This document shows positions 1 to 9,179 of a DNA stretch of 38,274 nt, in pieces. A program made the position numbers and the translations under genes. Numbering within the stretch: position 1 is the stretch's first letter; the number at the start of each line of letters is the position of its first letter. The stretch comes from Dehalococcoidia bacterium UBA3254 (GTDB taxonomy: Bacteria > Chloroflexota > Dehalococcoidia > Dehalococcoidales > UBA3254): assembly GCA_002362735.1 (NCBI GenBank), contig DEUU01000354.1:1-38274 (forward strand), read 5' to 3'. The notes under the pieces were generated by a model. The model was not told the DNA's origin. It ran no database searches and saw nothing but the letters and a program-made list of their open reading frames with translations.

Positions 1-1404
1 CACCGGGCTCTCACCGTAGCTGGCAGTTACAGTGCCCGAGGGACTGACAGATCCATTTGCTCCACAGCTTATCGTCACTTCAAAGGTATTGATGGACATA
101 TAAACTTCTATCATATGTTCGGCAGACACATTTGAAATTACATAGGGATTGGAGATAGTAACCGTATTACCGTTATCGGTAATGCCGGCAACATGATAGC
201 CAGCATCCGCAACCATATTAATCGAAGCATTTGAACCATAATTTACAGTCTGGTTGGCCGGGTTAACAGTACCATGTCCGCTGGGCACCAGGGCACTAAT
301 GGAGTAGGAGTTTAAAGAAAAATGGGCGCTGATGGACTTGTTACGGTCCATGGTAATGGTCACGGGATTAAGGCTTCCGCTCAAGTCCCCGCTCCAGCCG
401 CTAAAACTCCAACCTGCTGATGGAGTAGCGGTCAAGGTGACAGCCGTACCATAATTATAAAGAGATGCATTCGGACTTTTACTGATGCTTCCATTTCCTG
501 AACAACTTAATGTCAAATCATATTTTGTTTCATAACTCCAATCAGGTATAATTGTAGCTTTTGGGGACGGAGCAGGAGTTGGTGTTGTGACTGGAGTAGT
601 AGTGATTACAGGACTCTGCGAAGGTTCAGGCGTTGGAACGACCACTGGTAAAGATGTGATGACCGGCGTTGTTTGAACGGGATACGCCTCTGGGTTTGGC
701 GTCGTTGAAGGTATTATAACCGGTGACGGTCCGCTGGCGATGAGCGATGGCTCTCCCGGCGGTGTCCCGGGTTCTACATCTACTTTATAGCCTGCTGGAA
801 CAGATACTTCTTTTCCCTGCGCTTGAACAGCGACTGTACCTTCGTACACCTCGAGGGTCGTCGCCCCTGTCTCTTCAACTTCGGTCATAAACTCCGTTCC
901 CCTGACCAGGGCATAGGAAGCCGGTGTATCGACTTCATAACGAGAACCAGCGTCCGCCATATGCACTACCCGACTCCAGGTCGTACCGATCATCTGCTTA
1001 ATAACGATGACCGTTTGTTTTGTTTGAGACCGGGATATCTGCTGGATTTCAATTTCGGTTCCCGGACCAAGGTGCAGAGTGCTGCCTTCAAAGAATGTCA
1101 GCATGGCTTCGGAAACGGCGGAGGTTTTCACCAAATCCCCGGATGATAATGTCATGCCGTCATTTCCTGAAATCCATGAATTGCTTTGTTCCCTTTGAAT
1201 TTCAGTACTTCCTGCAAGAACGCTCAGGGTACAGTTAGTATTCAAAGCGAAGTTATCCGGTTTTCCCTGGATAACTCCCGAGAAAAACAGGCTCCCTCCT
1301 ATTAAAAGGACCACTGCTATGACAAATGGAATTATCAGACTCTTTTTGCTGATCACCTTCAGAAAAGTCTTTCTTGTTTCTGATATTCTATTAGTGTCTT
1401 CCAT
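1..1404 (-). CDS. FecR-domain surface protein with InlB-like beta repeats (partial, C-terminus outside window)
   Basis: The reading frame stays open for 468 codons from an ATG at 1404 down to base 1 and continues past the left edge. A purine-rich GGGGAGATGG sits upstream of the ATG. The protein has a short cytoplasmic N-terminus and one membrane anchor (about residues 22-45). An ectodomain follows whose residues about 70-210 look like a FecR/SLH-associated domain (LVRGTEF, LEVYEGTVAV, VPAGYKVDV). Next comes a Pro/Thr/Ser-rich linker (about 235-315), then cysteine-containing beta repeats of the InlB/Flg_new kind (GWSFSGWSGDLSG, NKSISAHF, SGHGTVNPANQTV). FecR-type domains outside iron uptake are common in cell-surface proteins. 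The gene follows the cyclase gene by 41 bp on the same strand, so co-transcription is likely. The ligand is unknown. The domain calls come from reading motifs, not from a profile search. Confidence 0.85.
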   Translation of the reverse strand, partial: MEDTNRISETRKTFLKVISKKSLIIPFVIAVVLLIGGSLFFSGVIQGKPDNFALNTNCTLSVLAGSTEIQREQSNSWISGNDGMTLSSGDLVKTSAVSEAMLTFFEGSTLHLGPGTEIEIQQISRSQTKQTVIVIKQMIGTTWSRVVHMADAGSRYEVDTPASYALVRGTEFMTEVEETGATTLEVYEGTVAVQAQGKEVSVPAGYKVDVEPGTPPGEPSLIASGPSPVIIPSTTPNPEAYPVQTTPVITSLPVVVPTPEPSQSPVITTTPVTTPTPAPSPKATIIPDWSYETKYDLTLSCSGNGSISKSPNASLYNYGTAVTLTATPSAGWSFSGWSGDLSGSLNPVTITMDRNKSISAHFSLNSYSISALVPSGHGTVNPANQTVNYGSNASINMVADAGYHVAGITDNGNTVTISNPYVISNVSAEHMIEVYMSINTFEVTISCGANGSVSPSGTVTASYGESPV

Positions 1405-1445
1405 CTCTATCCATCTCCCCGATCCCTTAGGATCCAATTTCGCAT

Positions 1446-3290
1446 TTATAAAATATTTTTCACTTCATATACTGCTACAGGCTGTTTCTTACCTTTCATC
1501 TCAAGTGGATCCAGCTGATCAACAATGACACGCTCACCGGCGGATTTTAAAGTATTTTCTCCGATCCAGATTTTCCCTTTCGGTGTCAAGCCGGTGATTC
1601 TCGAAGCTGTATTAACGGTATCTCCAATCACCGAATACTCAATTCGATCCTGAGAACCCATATTGCCCGCTACCACCATCCCGGTATTGATGCCAATCCC
1701 GAAGTCCATGATTAATATTTTTTCGTCGCTCTCCCGCAGATTTTTGATAGCCTGCTGAGCTTCTAATGCGGCTTTTATAGCCAGAAATGCGTGGTCACGG
1801 CGGGGCGTAGGAGTATTCCAGACCGCCATAATGCTGTCTCCGCCGAACTTATTTATCATTCCATCATACTTAAGAACCGCCTGTATGATTGCCGAAAGAT
1901 AAAAGTTCAGAGTCCTCACGAGATCGTTTGGTTTCACATCTTCGGATAGACTCGTGAATCCCCGCGCATCGGCAAATAAAACGGTGATTTCCTGTTCCTT
2001 TCCTCCCAGGTCCAAATGCCCGGACTCCAGATCCTGTAATACTCTGGTGGCTACCGGAGCAGAAACGTAACGTCCGAAAACTCTGCTGATCATATTCTTC
2101 TGAGATTGCTCATTTGCCAGTTTATAAAGACTGACGCTTCCGAACGAGCCCAGAACTGCCATCGGAGGATAGGCAGCGCTCATCATGATACCTCTATCGA
2201 AATTCAAAAAAACCAAAAACAGGTAGACGGCGCAGAGGATAAAGGCCCCTGCAACTGCGTACACGACGCGGAAACGCAGGACGATAAAACCGCACAACAA
2301 TGCCAGCACGATGATGCAGGCCATTGTTATTCCGGTTGAAATGGGATCCAGAAAATTGTCGCTTAATATCGTGTTAATCGCATGACCGTGAATTTCTACT
2401 CCATTGAGTCGATAACCCATCGGCGTCCAAAAATAGTCCATGAGGCCAATCGCGGTAGCCCCTACCAGCACGATTTTATCCTTCAGTAAATCGGGATCAA
2501 CATTTCCCCGGAGGACATCTACAAAAGATAATTCTCTAAAGCGACCAGAAGCGGAATAATTAACCGTCATCTCGCCATCCTCGTCCAGAGGAATCAACCT
2601 CCCTGCGAAAAGCAGGTGGTTGTTTTGAATCGAAGACTCTATAACTTCAGGCCGCCGCAGATATTTGGACACTGCGGTAATCGATAAGGCAGGCTCAAAT
2701 CCGGCGTCGGTATTGATAAGTATCGGCAGCCGCCTCACGATCCCGTCTTTATCGGCTGAAACATTAGCATGTCCCACTGACACTCCGCTGTCGAGAAGAG
2801 TTTCATTTGGACAAAGTAAATTGTCGTTTCGGCCTGTTTGCCCCGCAATTGTTAAACTCTTTGGAAACTCGGTTTTTACTTCAGCCAGGATCACGTTTTT
2901 CGCGGATTTAATAGAGGAAGCCAGCAACTGGTCATCGGATTCCGGATCCGAGAAAAGGAGATCAAAAACAACTACCCTGGATTTGCATTCGTCGAGAACG
3001 TTAACCAGTTGAGCGTAATAGGAACGAGGCCATGAGGAAAACCGTCCCAATTGGTCCAGGCTCTTGTCATCAATACCGATTATCACAATTTCTTTGGAAT
3101 CGGACTCCAAGGTTGCGTTGTAATTGACGGATCTAAAGAAAAAATCGTTGCTTTGCAGTTGGAAACTGCTAAAGACATTTAACCCAAAAAGGAGACAAAA
3201 TATCCCACCTGCCAGTAACGCTACAGTAAGCCCCCAGATATAACGTCTGCGCTTCGATGGTCCCCAAAAATTAAGTTTTCGCTCTCCCAT
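1446..3290 (-). CDS. CHASE2-domain class III adenylate cyclase
   Basis: This is a membrane-bound nucleotide cyclase predicted to make cAMP in response to an extracytoplasmic signal. In numbering from an upstream TTG (3320), it has one TM (about 28-50), a periplasmic CHASE2 domain (about 60-320, with IIGIDDKSLDQLG, VVVFDLLF and VLVGATAIGLMDYFWTP), three TM helices (about 328-395) and a cyclase domain (about 440-620). Metal-binding Asp are at about 451 (FADARGFTSL) and 495 (NKFGGDSIMAVW). The Lys before FGGD and the Asp in VIGDTVNTASR fit ATP rather than GTP specificity. I place the start at the ATG at 3290; the TTG at 3320 is an alternative. Neither has a well-spaced Shine-Dalgarno sequence (a GGAGG lies 22 nt before the TTG). 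The FecR-domain gene follows 41 bp downstream. Confidence 0.93.
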   Translation of the reverse strand: MGERKLNFWGPSKRRRYIWGLTVALLAGGIFCLLFGLNVFSSFQLQSNDFFFRSVNYNATLESDSKEIVIIGIDDKSLDQLGRFSSWPRSYYAQLVNVLDECKSRVVVFDLLFSDPESDDQLLASSIKSAKNVILAEVKTEFPKSLTIAGQTGRNDNLLCPNETLLDSGVSVGHANVSADKDGIVRRLPILINTDAGFEPALSITAVSKYLRRPEVIESSIQNNHLLFAGRLIPLDEDGEMTVNYSASGRFRELSFVDVLRGNVDPDLLKDKIVLVGATAIGLMDYFWTPMGYRLNGVEIHGHAINTILSDNFLDPISTGITMACIIVLALLCGFIVLRFRVVYAVAGAFILCAVYLFLVFLNFDRGIMMSAAYPPMAVLGSFGSVSLYKLANEQSQKNMISRVFGRYVSAPVATRVLQDLESGHLDLGGKEQEITVLFADARGFTSLSEDVKPNDLVRTLNFYLSAIIQAVLKYDGMINKFGGDSIMAVWNTPTPRRDHAFLAIKAALEAQQAIKNLRESDEKILIMDFGIGINTGMVVAGNMGSQDRIEYSVIGDTVNTASRITGLTPKGKIWIGENTLKSAGERVIVDQLDPLEMKGKKQPVAVYEVKNIL

Positions 3291-3504
3291 TGTATTTTGA
3301 ATTAGTACTTTGCCTGGCAAATAGTTCCCGGCACAAACATACCTCCGAAAGTGGTACTTCGCATTTGAACTAGTTAACCTGTATCAAATATAGTCAAGGT
3401 ATATCAATTATGGAATAAGCTTAAGGTCAGGTCTAAGGGCTTACTTAAGTACCATTTGTTCTCCAGGATTGACCATCATGAACCTCTATGTTAGGATTAT
3501 AAAT

Positions 3505-4137
3505 ATGGAAATCACTTGGCTTGGATACTCCTGTTTTCGGTTAAAGGGTAAAAATACTACTGTCCTTACAGATCCTTACCCGCCAGGCCTGGGCTATAAT
3601 CTGGACAAACCCAGCGCTAACATCGTCACCGTCAGCCATAGCCACTCGGACCATTCAAACTATCAAGCCGTTCATGGGGATCCCAGAATTATTTACCGGC
3701 CGGGTGAATATGAGATTAAGGGAGCGCTTATTATTGGTATCTCTACTTATCACGACGCCGAAAATGGCGCCTCTCTGGGCAAAAATAATGTCTTCGCCAT
3801 CGAATTGGATGAAGTCACCGTTTGTCATCTGGGCGATCTGGGACAGCCGCTGACCTCCAATCAAATTGAAGAAATAGGAAACGTCGACGTTCTACTGATA
3901 CCGGTGGGTGGGGTAACCACTATCAGCGCCTCTCAAGCCGCAGCCCTGGTCCGCAGCATGGAGCCAAAGATCGTCATTCCGATGCACTATAAGACTCCCG
4001 CATTGACTAAAGAACTGGATACCGTGGAAAAATTCCTTAAAGAAATGGGATTAACCGAGGTTGCCCCGGTGCCCAAGCTGAGTGTCAACAGATCCACCCT
4101 TCCCCCCACTACCCAGGTCACTGTCCTGAGCTGCTAG
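3505..4137 (+). CDS. Metallo-beta-lactamase-fold metal-dependent hydrolase (UlaG/UPF0173-like)
   Basis: This is a 210-residue cytoplasmic protein of the MBL superfamily, in the small subgroup related to UlaG and UPF0173 hydrolases. The metal-binding motif SHSHSDHSN is at residues 44-52 (H45, H47, D49, H50). Later conserved features are YHDAENGASLGKN, HLGDLGQPL and the C-terminal IPMHYKT histidine. An in-frame ATG exists at 3469, but the ATG at 3505 has AGGA about 9 bp upstream and starts right at the first beta strand (MEITWLGYSCFRLKG), as is usual for the family, so I prefer it. The gene is divergent from the cyclase gene, with an AT-rich spacer between them. The substrate cannot be predicted. 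Confidence 0.9.
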   Translation: MEITWLGYSCFRLKGKNTTVLTDPYPPGLGYNLDKPSANIVTVSHSHSDHSNYQAVHGDPRIIYRPGEYEIKGALIIGISTYHDAENGASLGKNNVFAIELDEVTVCHLGDLGQPLTSNQIEEIGNVDVLLIPVGGVTTISASQAAALVRSMEPKIVIPMHYKTPALTKELDTVEKFLKEMGLTEVAPVPKLSVNRSTLPPTTQVTVLSC

Positions 4138-4305
4138 CTAACCGTATCCGGGTCTTTTCAAAATCATTTTCTTAAAAGATTCATTTCTTTACCCTTCTAA
4201 CCATCTTTTTTACCTTTCTTTTGCAGAAATAGAACATAACTTGATAAAATGACATGACAACCTTTAAATGGTCTATCAATTCATGTCATGGGTACGGAGG
4301 AAATC

Positions 4306-6195
4306 ATGCAATCAACGGAAAAACTTACTCTTGCTTCAGACGCTCCTGGCAAGAATCTTTTTATGCTGGGTAATGAGGCGATGGCCAGAGGTGCGATCGA
4401 GGCCGGCGTCCAGGTCTTCGCCGCTTATCCGGGCACTCCTTCCAGCGAGCTCAGCGAGACCCTCATTAACCTTTCCAGAGAATTAAATTTCTACGCCGAA
4501 TGGTCGGTCAATGAAAAGGTCGCCTTCGAACTGGCTTATGGAGCCTGTTTGAGCGGAGTCCGATCTTTGACCGCCATGAAAATGGTCGGATTGAACGTAG
4601 CCCACGATTCCCTGGCTTCCGCCACCTATATGGGCACCGTAGCCGGAATGGTATTGGTCAATGCCGACGATCCGGGTATCTGGAGCTCTCAAAATGAGCA
4701 AGACAACCGGCTAATCGCCGAACAAACTTATTTACCTATTCTTGAACCTTCCTCAGTCCAGGAAGCCAAGGACATGATTATAGATGCATTCAATCTATCT
4801 GAAAAGTACGGCCAGATTTTCATGCTGCGTTCCGTTACCCGGATCAGCCATGCCCGGGGAGACGTTAAGCTGGGAGAAATCAATAAGGACAGGAAAACCG
4901 GCGAATTTAAAAAAGATCCCCGTTACTGCTGTCTACCGGTACAGGCCAGGAAAAATCATCCGGTTATGAATGAACGTTTTCAGAAAATTAAGGAAGCCGT
5001 TGACAGCTGGCCTTACAATCAGCTCAAACTCGTGAAGGGAGCGAAACTGGGAATTATCGCCTGCGGGATTTCCTATAGCTATACGCTCGAGGCGCTCCGC
5101 TGGATGGGACTGGAAGATAAAATTTCCATCCTGAAAATTGGCACTACCCACCCCCTCCCTGCCAAAATGGTACAAAAATTAGCAGCTTCTGTTCCCGAAA
5201 TTCTGGTCATCGAAGAGCTCGAGCCGTTCGTCGAAAATCATGTTAAGATCATTCTCCAGGAAACAGACATCCACACCCGCGTGCATGGCAAAGACTTCGT
5301 TCCTATCGTAAATGAGTTATCCACCCGTAAGGTGACCGAAGCCATCAGCCGGATCGCCGGCGTCGAGTTGCCCGTAAATTTTGCAGCAATCGATGGACAG
5401 GTTGTGGAAGCCTCTAAAATCTTACCGCAGCGACCTCCGACTCTTTGCGCCGGATGCCCGCACCGCGGTTCCTTCTACGCTATTAACGTTGCCGCGAAAA
5501 AATTAAAGAAAGAGATGGGAGAGAGTGTTTTGGTCGGCGATATCGGGTGTTATACGCTCGGAAAATATCCGCCTCTGAATTCATTTGACATGATGTGCTG
5601 CATGGGCGGTGGATTCGGTATGGCTAACGGCGCCGCCAGAGGACAAAGTGCCCCGGTCATCGGTCATCTTGGAGATTCCACCTTTTTCCATGCGGGCATT
5701 CCCGCACTTATCGATGCGGTTTTCAATCAGACAAAAGTTACCCTGGTGATCCTGGATAATTCAGCCACCGCGATGACCGGTTTCCAGCCCCATCCCGGCA
5801 GCCCGGGAGACAACAAGATCGCGATTAAGCCTGAGGACATCGCTCGAGCTTGTAACGTTAAATTTGTAGAGGTAGTCAATCCGTTCGATGTCGATAAAAC
5901 CGTGGAAACCCTGGAAAGGGCCGTGCATTTCAATGGTCCCTCCGTAATCGTCATGAGAGGTCTATGCGGCATTCTTGCACAGAGAGAAAGAAGGCAGCGC
6001 GCTGAAAAGGTAGTCCCCTATCTCATCGATGCCAAAACCTGCACTGATTGCAAGCTTTGTCTCAATTCCCTGGGTTGTCCGGCTCTCATTGTACAGGATA
6101 AACAGGTCATGATCGACGCCGCACAATGCGATGGCTGCGGGGTATGTTCTTATGTTTGCCCCACTAAAGCCATTGCAAAGGAAGGTAGTAAATAA
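4306..6195 (+). CDS. iorA: Indolepyruvate:ferredoxin oxidoreductase, alpha subunit
   Basis: This is the large subunit of the TPP- and Fe-S-dependent enzyme that oxidatively decarboxylates aryl pyruvates to aryl-acetyl-CoA and reduces ferredoxin. It has an N-terminal pyrimidine-binding domain (GNEAMARGAIEAGVQVFAAY, AYPGTPSSE), a TPP-binding domain (LCAGCPHRG, GDIGCYTLG, GDSTFFHAGIPAL, LDNSATAMTGFQPHPG) and a C-terminal 2[4Fe-4S] ferredoxin domain (CTDCKLCLNSLGCP, CDGCGVCSYVCP). The total of about 629 residues is normal for IorA. I chose the ATG at 4306 because GGAGG lies 5 bp upstream; the ATG at 4288 lies before that ribosome site. The stop codon abuts the iorB ATG, so the subunits are translationally coupled. 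The enzyme supports amino-acid fermentation, or the reverse reaction for amino-acid synthesis. Confidence 0.96.
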   Translation: MQSTEKLTLASDAPGKNLFMLGNEAMARGAIEAGVQVFAAYPGTPSSELSETLINLSRELNFYAEWSVNEKVAFELAYGACLSGVRSLTAMKMVGLNVAHDSLASATYMGTVAGMVLVNADDPGIWSSQNEQDNRLIAEQTYLPILEPSSVQEAKDMIIDAFNLSEKYGQIFMLRSVTRISHARGDVKLGEINKDRKTGEFKKDPRYCCLPVQARKNHPVMNERFQKIKEAVDSWPYNQLKLVKGAKLGIIACGISYSYTLEALRWMGLEDKISILKIGTTHPLPAKMVQKLAASVPEILVIEELEPFVENHVKIILQETDIHTRVHGKDFVPIVNELSTRKVTEAISRIAGVELPVNFAAIDGQVVEASKILPQRPPTLCAGCPHRGSFYAINVAAKKLKKEMGESVLVGDIGCYTLGKYPPLNSFDMMCCMGGGFGMANGAARGQSAPVIGHLGDSTFFHAGIPALIDAVFNQTKVTLVILDNSATAMTGFQPHPGSPGDNKIAIKPEDIARACNVKFVEVVNPFDVDKTVETLERAVHFNGPSVIVMRGLCGILAQRERRQRAEKVVPYLIDAKTCTDCKLCLNSLGCPALIVQDKQVMIDAAQCDGCGVCSYVCPTKAIAKEGSK

Positions 6196-6807
6196 ATGAA
6201 AACGAACGTAAAGGAGATGAATATTATCATCTCGGGAGTAGGCGGACAGGGAGTGGTACTAATGAGTGAAATTCTGGGCAACGCCGCCGTCAGAGACGGC
6301 CTCAAAGTACGAGGTTCAGAGGTCCTTGGAATGGCACAGCGAGGCGGATCGGTCTTCAGCAACATCCGTTTGGGCACAGACGTTGAATCCCCAATGACCG
6401 CGGACGGTAAATGCGATGTTCTGGTTGCCCTTGAACCCAGCGAAGCTTTACGAAATATTCAATATCTGAATAAAAACAGCATCGTCATTTTCAATACCCA
6501 TAAAATCATCCCGTCTACCGTCTCTATGGGAAAAAGCATCTATCCGGATATCGCGCAGATCAAAGAAAAACTTCAGTCTGTCGTCCACAGGGTCATCGCT
6601 ATAGATGCCCTGGGACTGGCAGAAAATGCCGGGAACCGACAATCTATCAATGTTGTAATGCTGGGGACTCTTTTTGGCTGTACGGAGATGCCTATGAACG
6701 AGTCCACCGTCAAAGAGTGTATCAAAGAGCGCGTCCCGGTAAAAGCTGCCGAAGTTAATATCAGAGCTTTCGACCTTGGCTGCCAGACGTGCGCCACAAA
6801 TGGGTGA
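6196..6807 (+). CDS. iorB: Indolepyruvate:ferredoxin oxidoreductase, beta subunit
   Basis: This is the small gamma-domain subunit that pairs with IorA. At 203 residues it has the family length. The 2-oxoacid:acceptor oxidoreductase gamma domain shows IISGVGGQGVVLMSEILG near the N-terminus, then EVLGMAQRGGSV and LVALEPSEALR. The ATG at 6196 follows the iorA stop directly and is served by AGGAAGG inside the end of iorA, about 10 bp upstream. A second in-frame ATG at 6217 has GGAG directly adjoining it, which is too close to work well. iorA and iorB clearly form one operon. No ferredoxin gene adjoins the pair. Confidence 0.95.
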   Translation: MKTNVKEMNIIISGVGGQGVVLMSEILGNAAVRDGLKVRGSEVLGMAQRGGSVFSNIRLGTDVESPMTADGKCDVLVALEPSEALRNIQYLNKNSIVIFNTHKIIPSTVSMGKSIYPDIAQIKEKLQSVVHRVIAIDALGLAENAGNRQSINVVMLGTLFGCTEMPMNESTVKECIKERVPVKAAEVNIRAFDLGCQTCATNG

Positions 6808-6815
6808 TTTTGCGC

Positions 6816-6843
6816 TATAATTAGTAGCATCGTCAATCAGGAG
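6816..6843 (+). promoter_or_regulatory. Candidate -10 element and ribosome site for the 34-residue micro-protein
   Basis: A perfect TATAAT lies at 6816-6821, just after the iorB stop. AGGAG follows at about 6839-6843, 6 bp before the ATG at 6849. No good -35 hexamer lies 16-18 bp upstream (GCCACA at 6793 is poor). The small gene may therefore have its own short-leader transcript or may be read through from iorAB. Confidence 0.4.
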
Positions 6844-6848
6844 AAAAA

Positions 6849-6953
6849 ATGAAATATAGTCAAAGACAAATCATGAAAAAACATCGTATTAAGACTGCTA
6901 AAAGGAAAGAAAAGCTCTCTCAAGCCAAAGCTGCTGAAAGTAAAGCAAAATAG
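6849..6953 (+). CDS. Very basic 34-residue protein, possibly ribosome-associated
   Basis: This is a short frame of 34 codons plus TAG with an excellent ribosome site (AGGAG, 6 bp spacing) and an upstream TATAAT. The product is strongly basic. Its N-terminal half reads MKYSQRQIMKKHRIKTAKRK, and the tail is rich in Lys, Ala, Ser and Glu. It has no signal peptide or membrane segment and no cysteine. The pattern of Arg/Lys around MKKHR and KRK loosely recalls the very small AURKAIP1/COX24 (bS22-like) ribosomal proteins. That link is only my inference from composition and a few positions. A nucleic-acid or ribosome binding role would fit. I do not recognise the family. The gene is easily missed by annotation cut-offs. 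Confidence 0.65.
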   Translation: MKYSQRQIMKKHRIKTAKRKEKLSQAKAAESKAK

Positions 6954-7046
6954 CCGCTTCTCTGATCCGTCATTGGGGATCGTTCTTTCGTTATGAACTA
7001 AGCAAAGCAATTTGGTTCGCTCGTTAATGCAGGGAAGATGGTTTTA

Positions 7047-7098
7047 TCTCTATTCATTGCAAGGAATATTTTCTCCCTTTCATCATTGTGAATAGAGA
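7047..7098 (+). repeat. 10-bp perfect inverted repeat upstream of the THEP1 gene
   Basis: TCTCTATTCA at 7047-7056 is the exact reverse complement of TGAATAGAGA at 7089-7098, with a 32-nt loop. The right arm ends 32 bp before the NTPase start codon. No T-tract follows, so it is not a standard terminator. It could be a leader hairpin or an operator. Confidence 0.5.
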
Positions 7099-7130
7099 AG
7101 CGACATAGTAGCTTAAAAGCTGTGAACTGA

Positions 7131-7661
7131 ATGCCAAAATCAGCTTACCTTCTCACGGGGATGCCCGGCACTGGCAAGACCAGCCTGATTAAAGAGTTAG
7201 TTTCGAATTCAGGCATCCACGCTGGCGGTTTTTATACCGAAGAACTTCGCTCCGAGGGTGTCCGCCAGGGTTTTCGCCTGGTTACCCTTGACGGCCAAAT
7301 CGCACCGTTGGCTCACATCAATATTCGCAGCCCCCATCGGGTCAGCAAATACGGCGTCGATATCCATGGCCTGGAGACTATCGGAGTGCCTGCGATACTG
7401 CAAGCCGCCGGACAGTCTCAGTTAGTGGTTGTAGACGAGATCGGTAAAATGGAACTGTTCTCGGAAGTATTCAAGACTGCCGTGCTGGAAATTATCGAAA
7501 GCGGCCGCAAAGTGCTCGGCACGGTCATGCTCAAGTCTGATCCCTGGGTAGATATACTCAAGCAAAAACCGCAGGTGCAGTTAATTAATGTTACCCAGTC
7601 CAACCACCACGAAGTGCATGAAAAAATCAAGGAGTGGCTGTACCCTCCCAACCACCTTTAG
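7131..7661 (+). CDS. THEP1-type nucleoside-triphosphatase
   Basis: This is a 176-residue P-loop NTPase of the THEP1 (DUF265) family, whose studied members hydrolyse ATP, GTP and other NTPs slowly and whose role in the cell is unknown. The Walker A GMPGTGKTS is at residues 10-18 and the Walker B with the family-typical VDEIGKMEL at 101-109. The GGFYTEELR segment after the P-loop is also diagnostic. Length is normal for the family. The ATG at 7131 has no strong Shine-Dalgarno sequence. The gene is separated from ahcY by 138 bp with its own TATAAT, so it may be transcribed alone. Some relatives are annotated as nucleotide kinases; the sequence cannot tell these apart. Confidence 0.9.
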   Translation: MPKSAYLLTGMPGTGKTSLIKELVSNSGIHAGGFYTEELRSEGVRQGFRLVTLDGQIAPLAHINIRSPHRVSKYGVDIHGLETIGVPAILQAAGQSQLVVVDEIGKMELFSEVFKTAVLEIIESGRKVLGTVMLKSDPWVDILKQKPQVQLINVTQSNHHEVHEKIKEWLYPPNHL

Positions 7662-7747
7662 TGGCTCAAGCTTTGCCTAAACCCCCGACCTGTGCGGAGA
7701 AACATCACTATACCAGAAAATCATCACTTTCTACCTCTTCTTTCTGT

Positions 7748-7753
7748 TATAAT
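7748..7753 (+). promoter_or_regulatory. Candidate -10 element for ahcY
   Basis: TATAAT at 7748-7753 lies about 47 bp upstream of the ahcY start, in an AT-rich stretch. The matching -35 hexamer is poor. No SAM or SAH riboswitch core is recognisable between 7662 and 7799. Confidence 0.3.
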
Positions 7754-7799
7754 AATTGGAGTAAAATAAGATATAGTAAAACCCAAGGAGTGTTATTGA

Positions 7800-9065
<1,266 letters not shown>

Positions 9066-9070
9066 AAATT

Positions 9071-9157
9071 ATAAGTTTTGGAGTAAAGAATTAGTTGTAA
9101 GTTTTACGTTTCGCGAAAAGGGTTGTAGCTTCGTCACTTATCACTTATTACTTACAA
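9071..9157 (+). repeat. Spacer with inverted repeat, palindrome and ACTTATN heptamers between ahcY and metK
   Basis: TTGTAAGT at 9095-9102 is the exact complement of ACTTACAA at 9150-9157. Between them lies a 10-bp palindrome TTTCGCGAAA (9109-9118) and three in-register heptamers ACTTATC, ACTTATT, ACTTACA (9136-9156). The metK ribosome site follows directly. A similar heptamer run occurs upstream of queA. Confidence 0.5.
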
Positions 9158-9179
9158 TTTATTACTATAAGGAGGAACC

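Noticed and set aside
823..1146. Plus-strand frame of 107 codons opposite the FecR-domain gene.
   Set aside because: The minus strand carries an uninterrupted 468-codon frame with FecR and beta-repeat motifs; the plus frame has no ribosome site and no motif.
7662..7799. Possible SAM or SAH riboswitch upstream of ahcY.
   Set aside because: No conserved core of a known SAM or SAH riboswitch class could be recognised; only a TATAAT and a ribosome site are seen.
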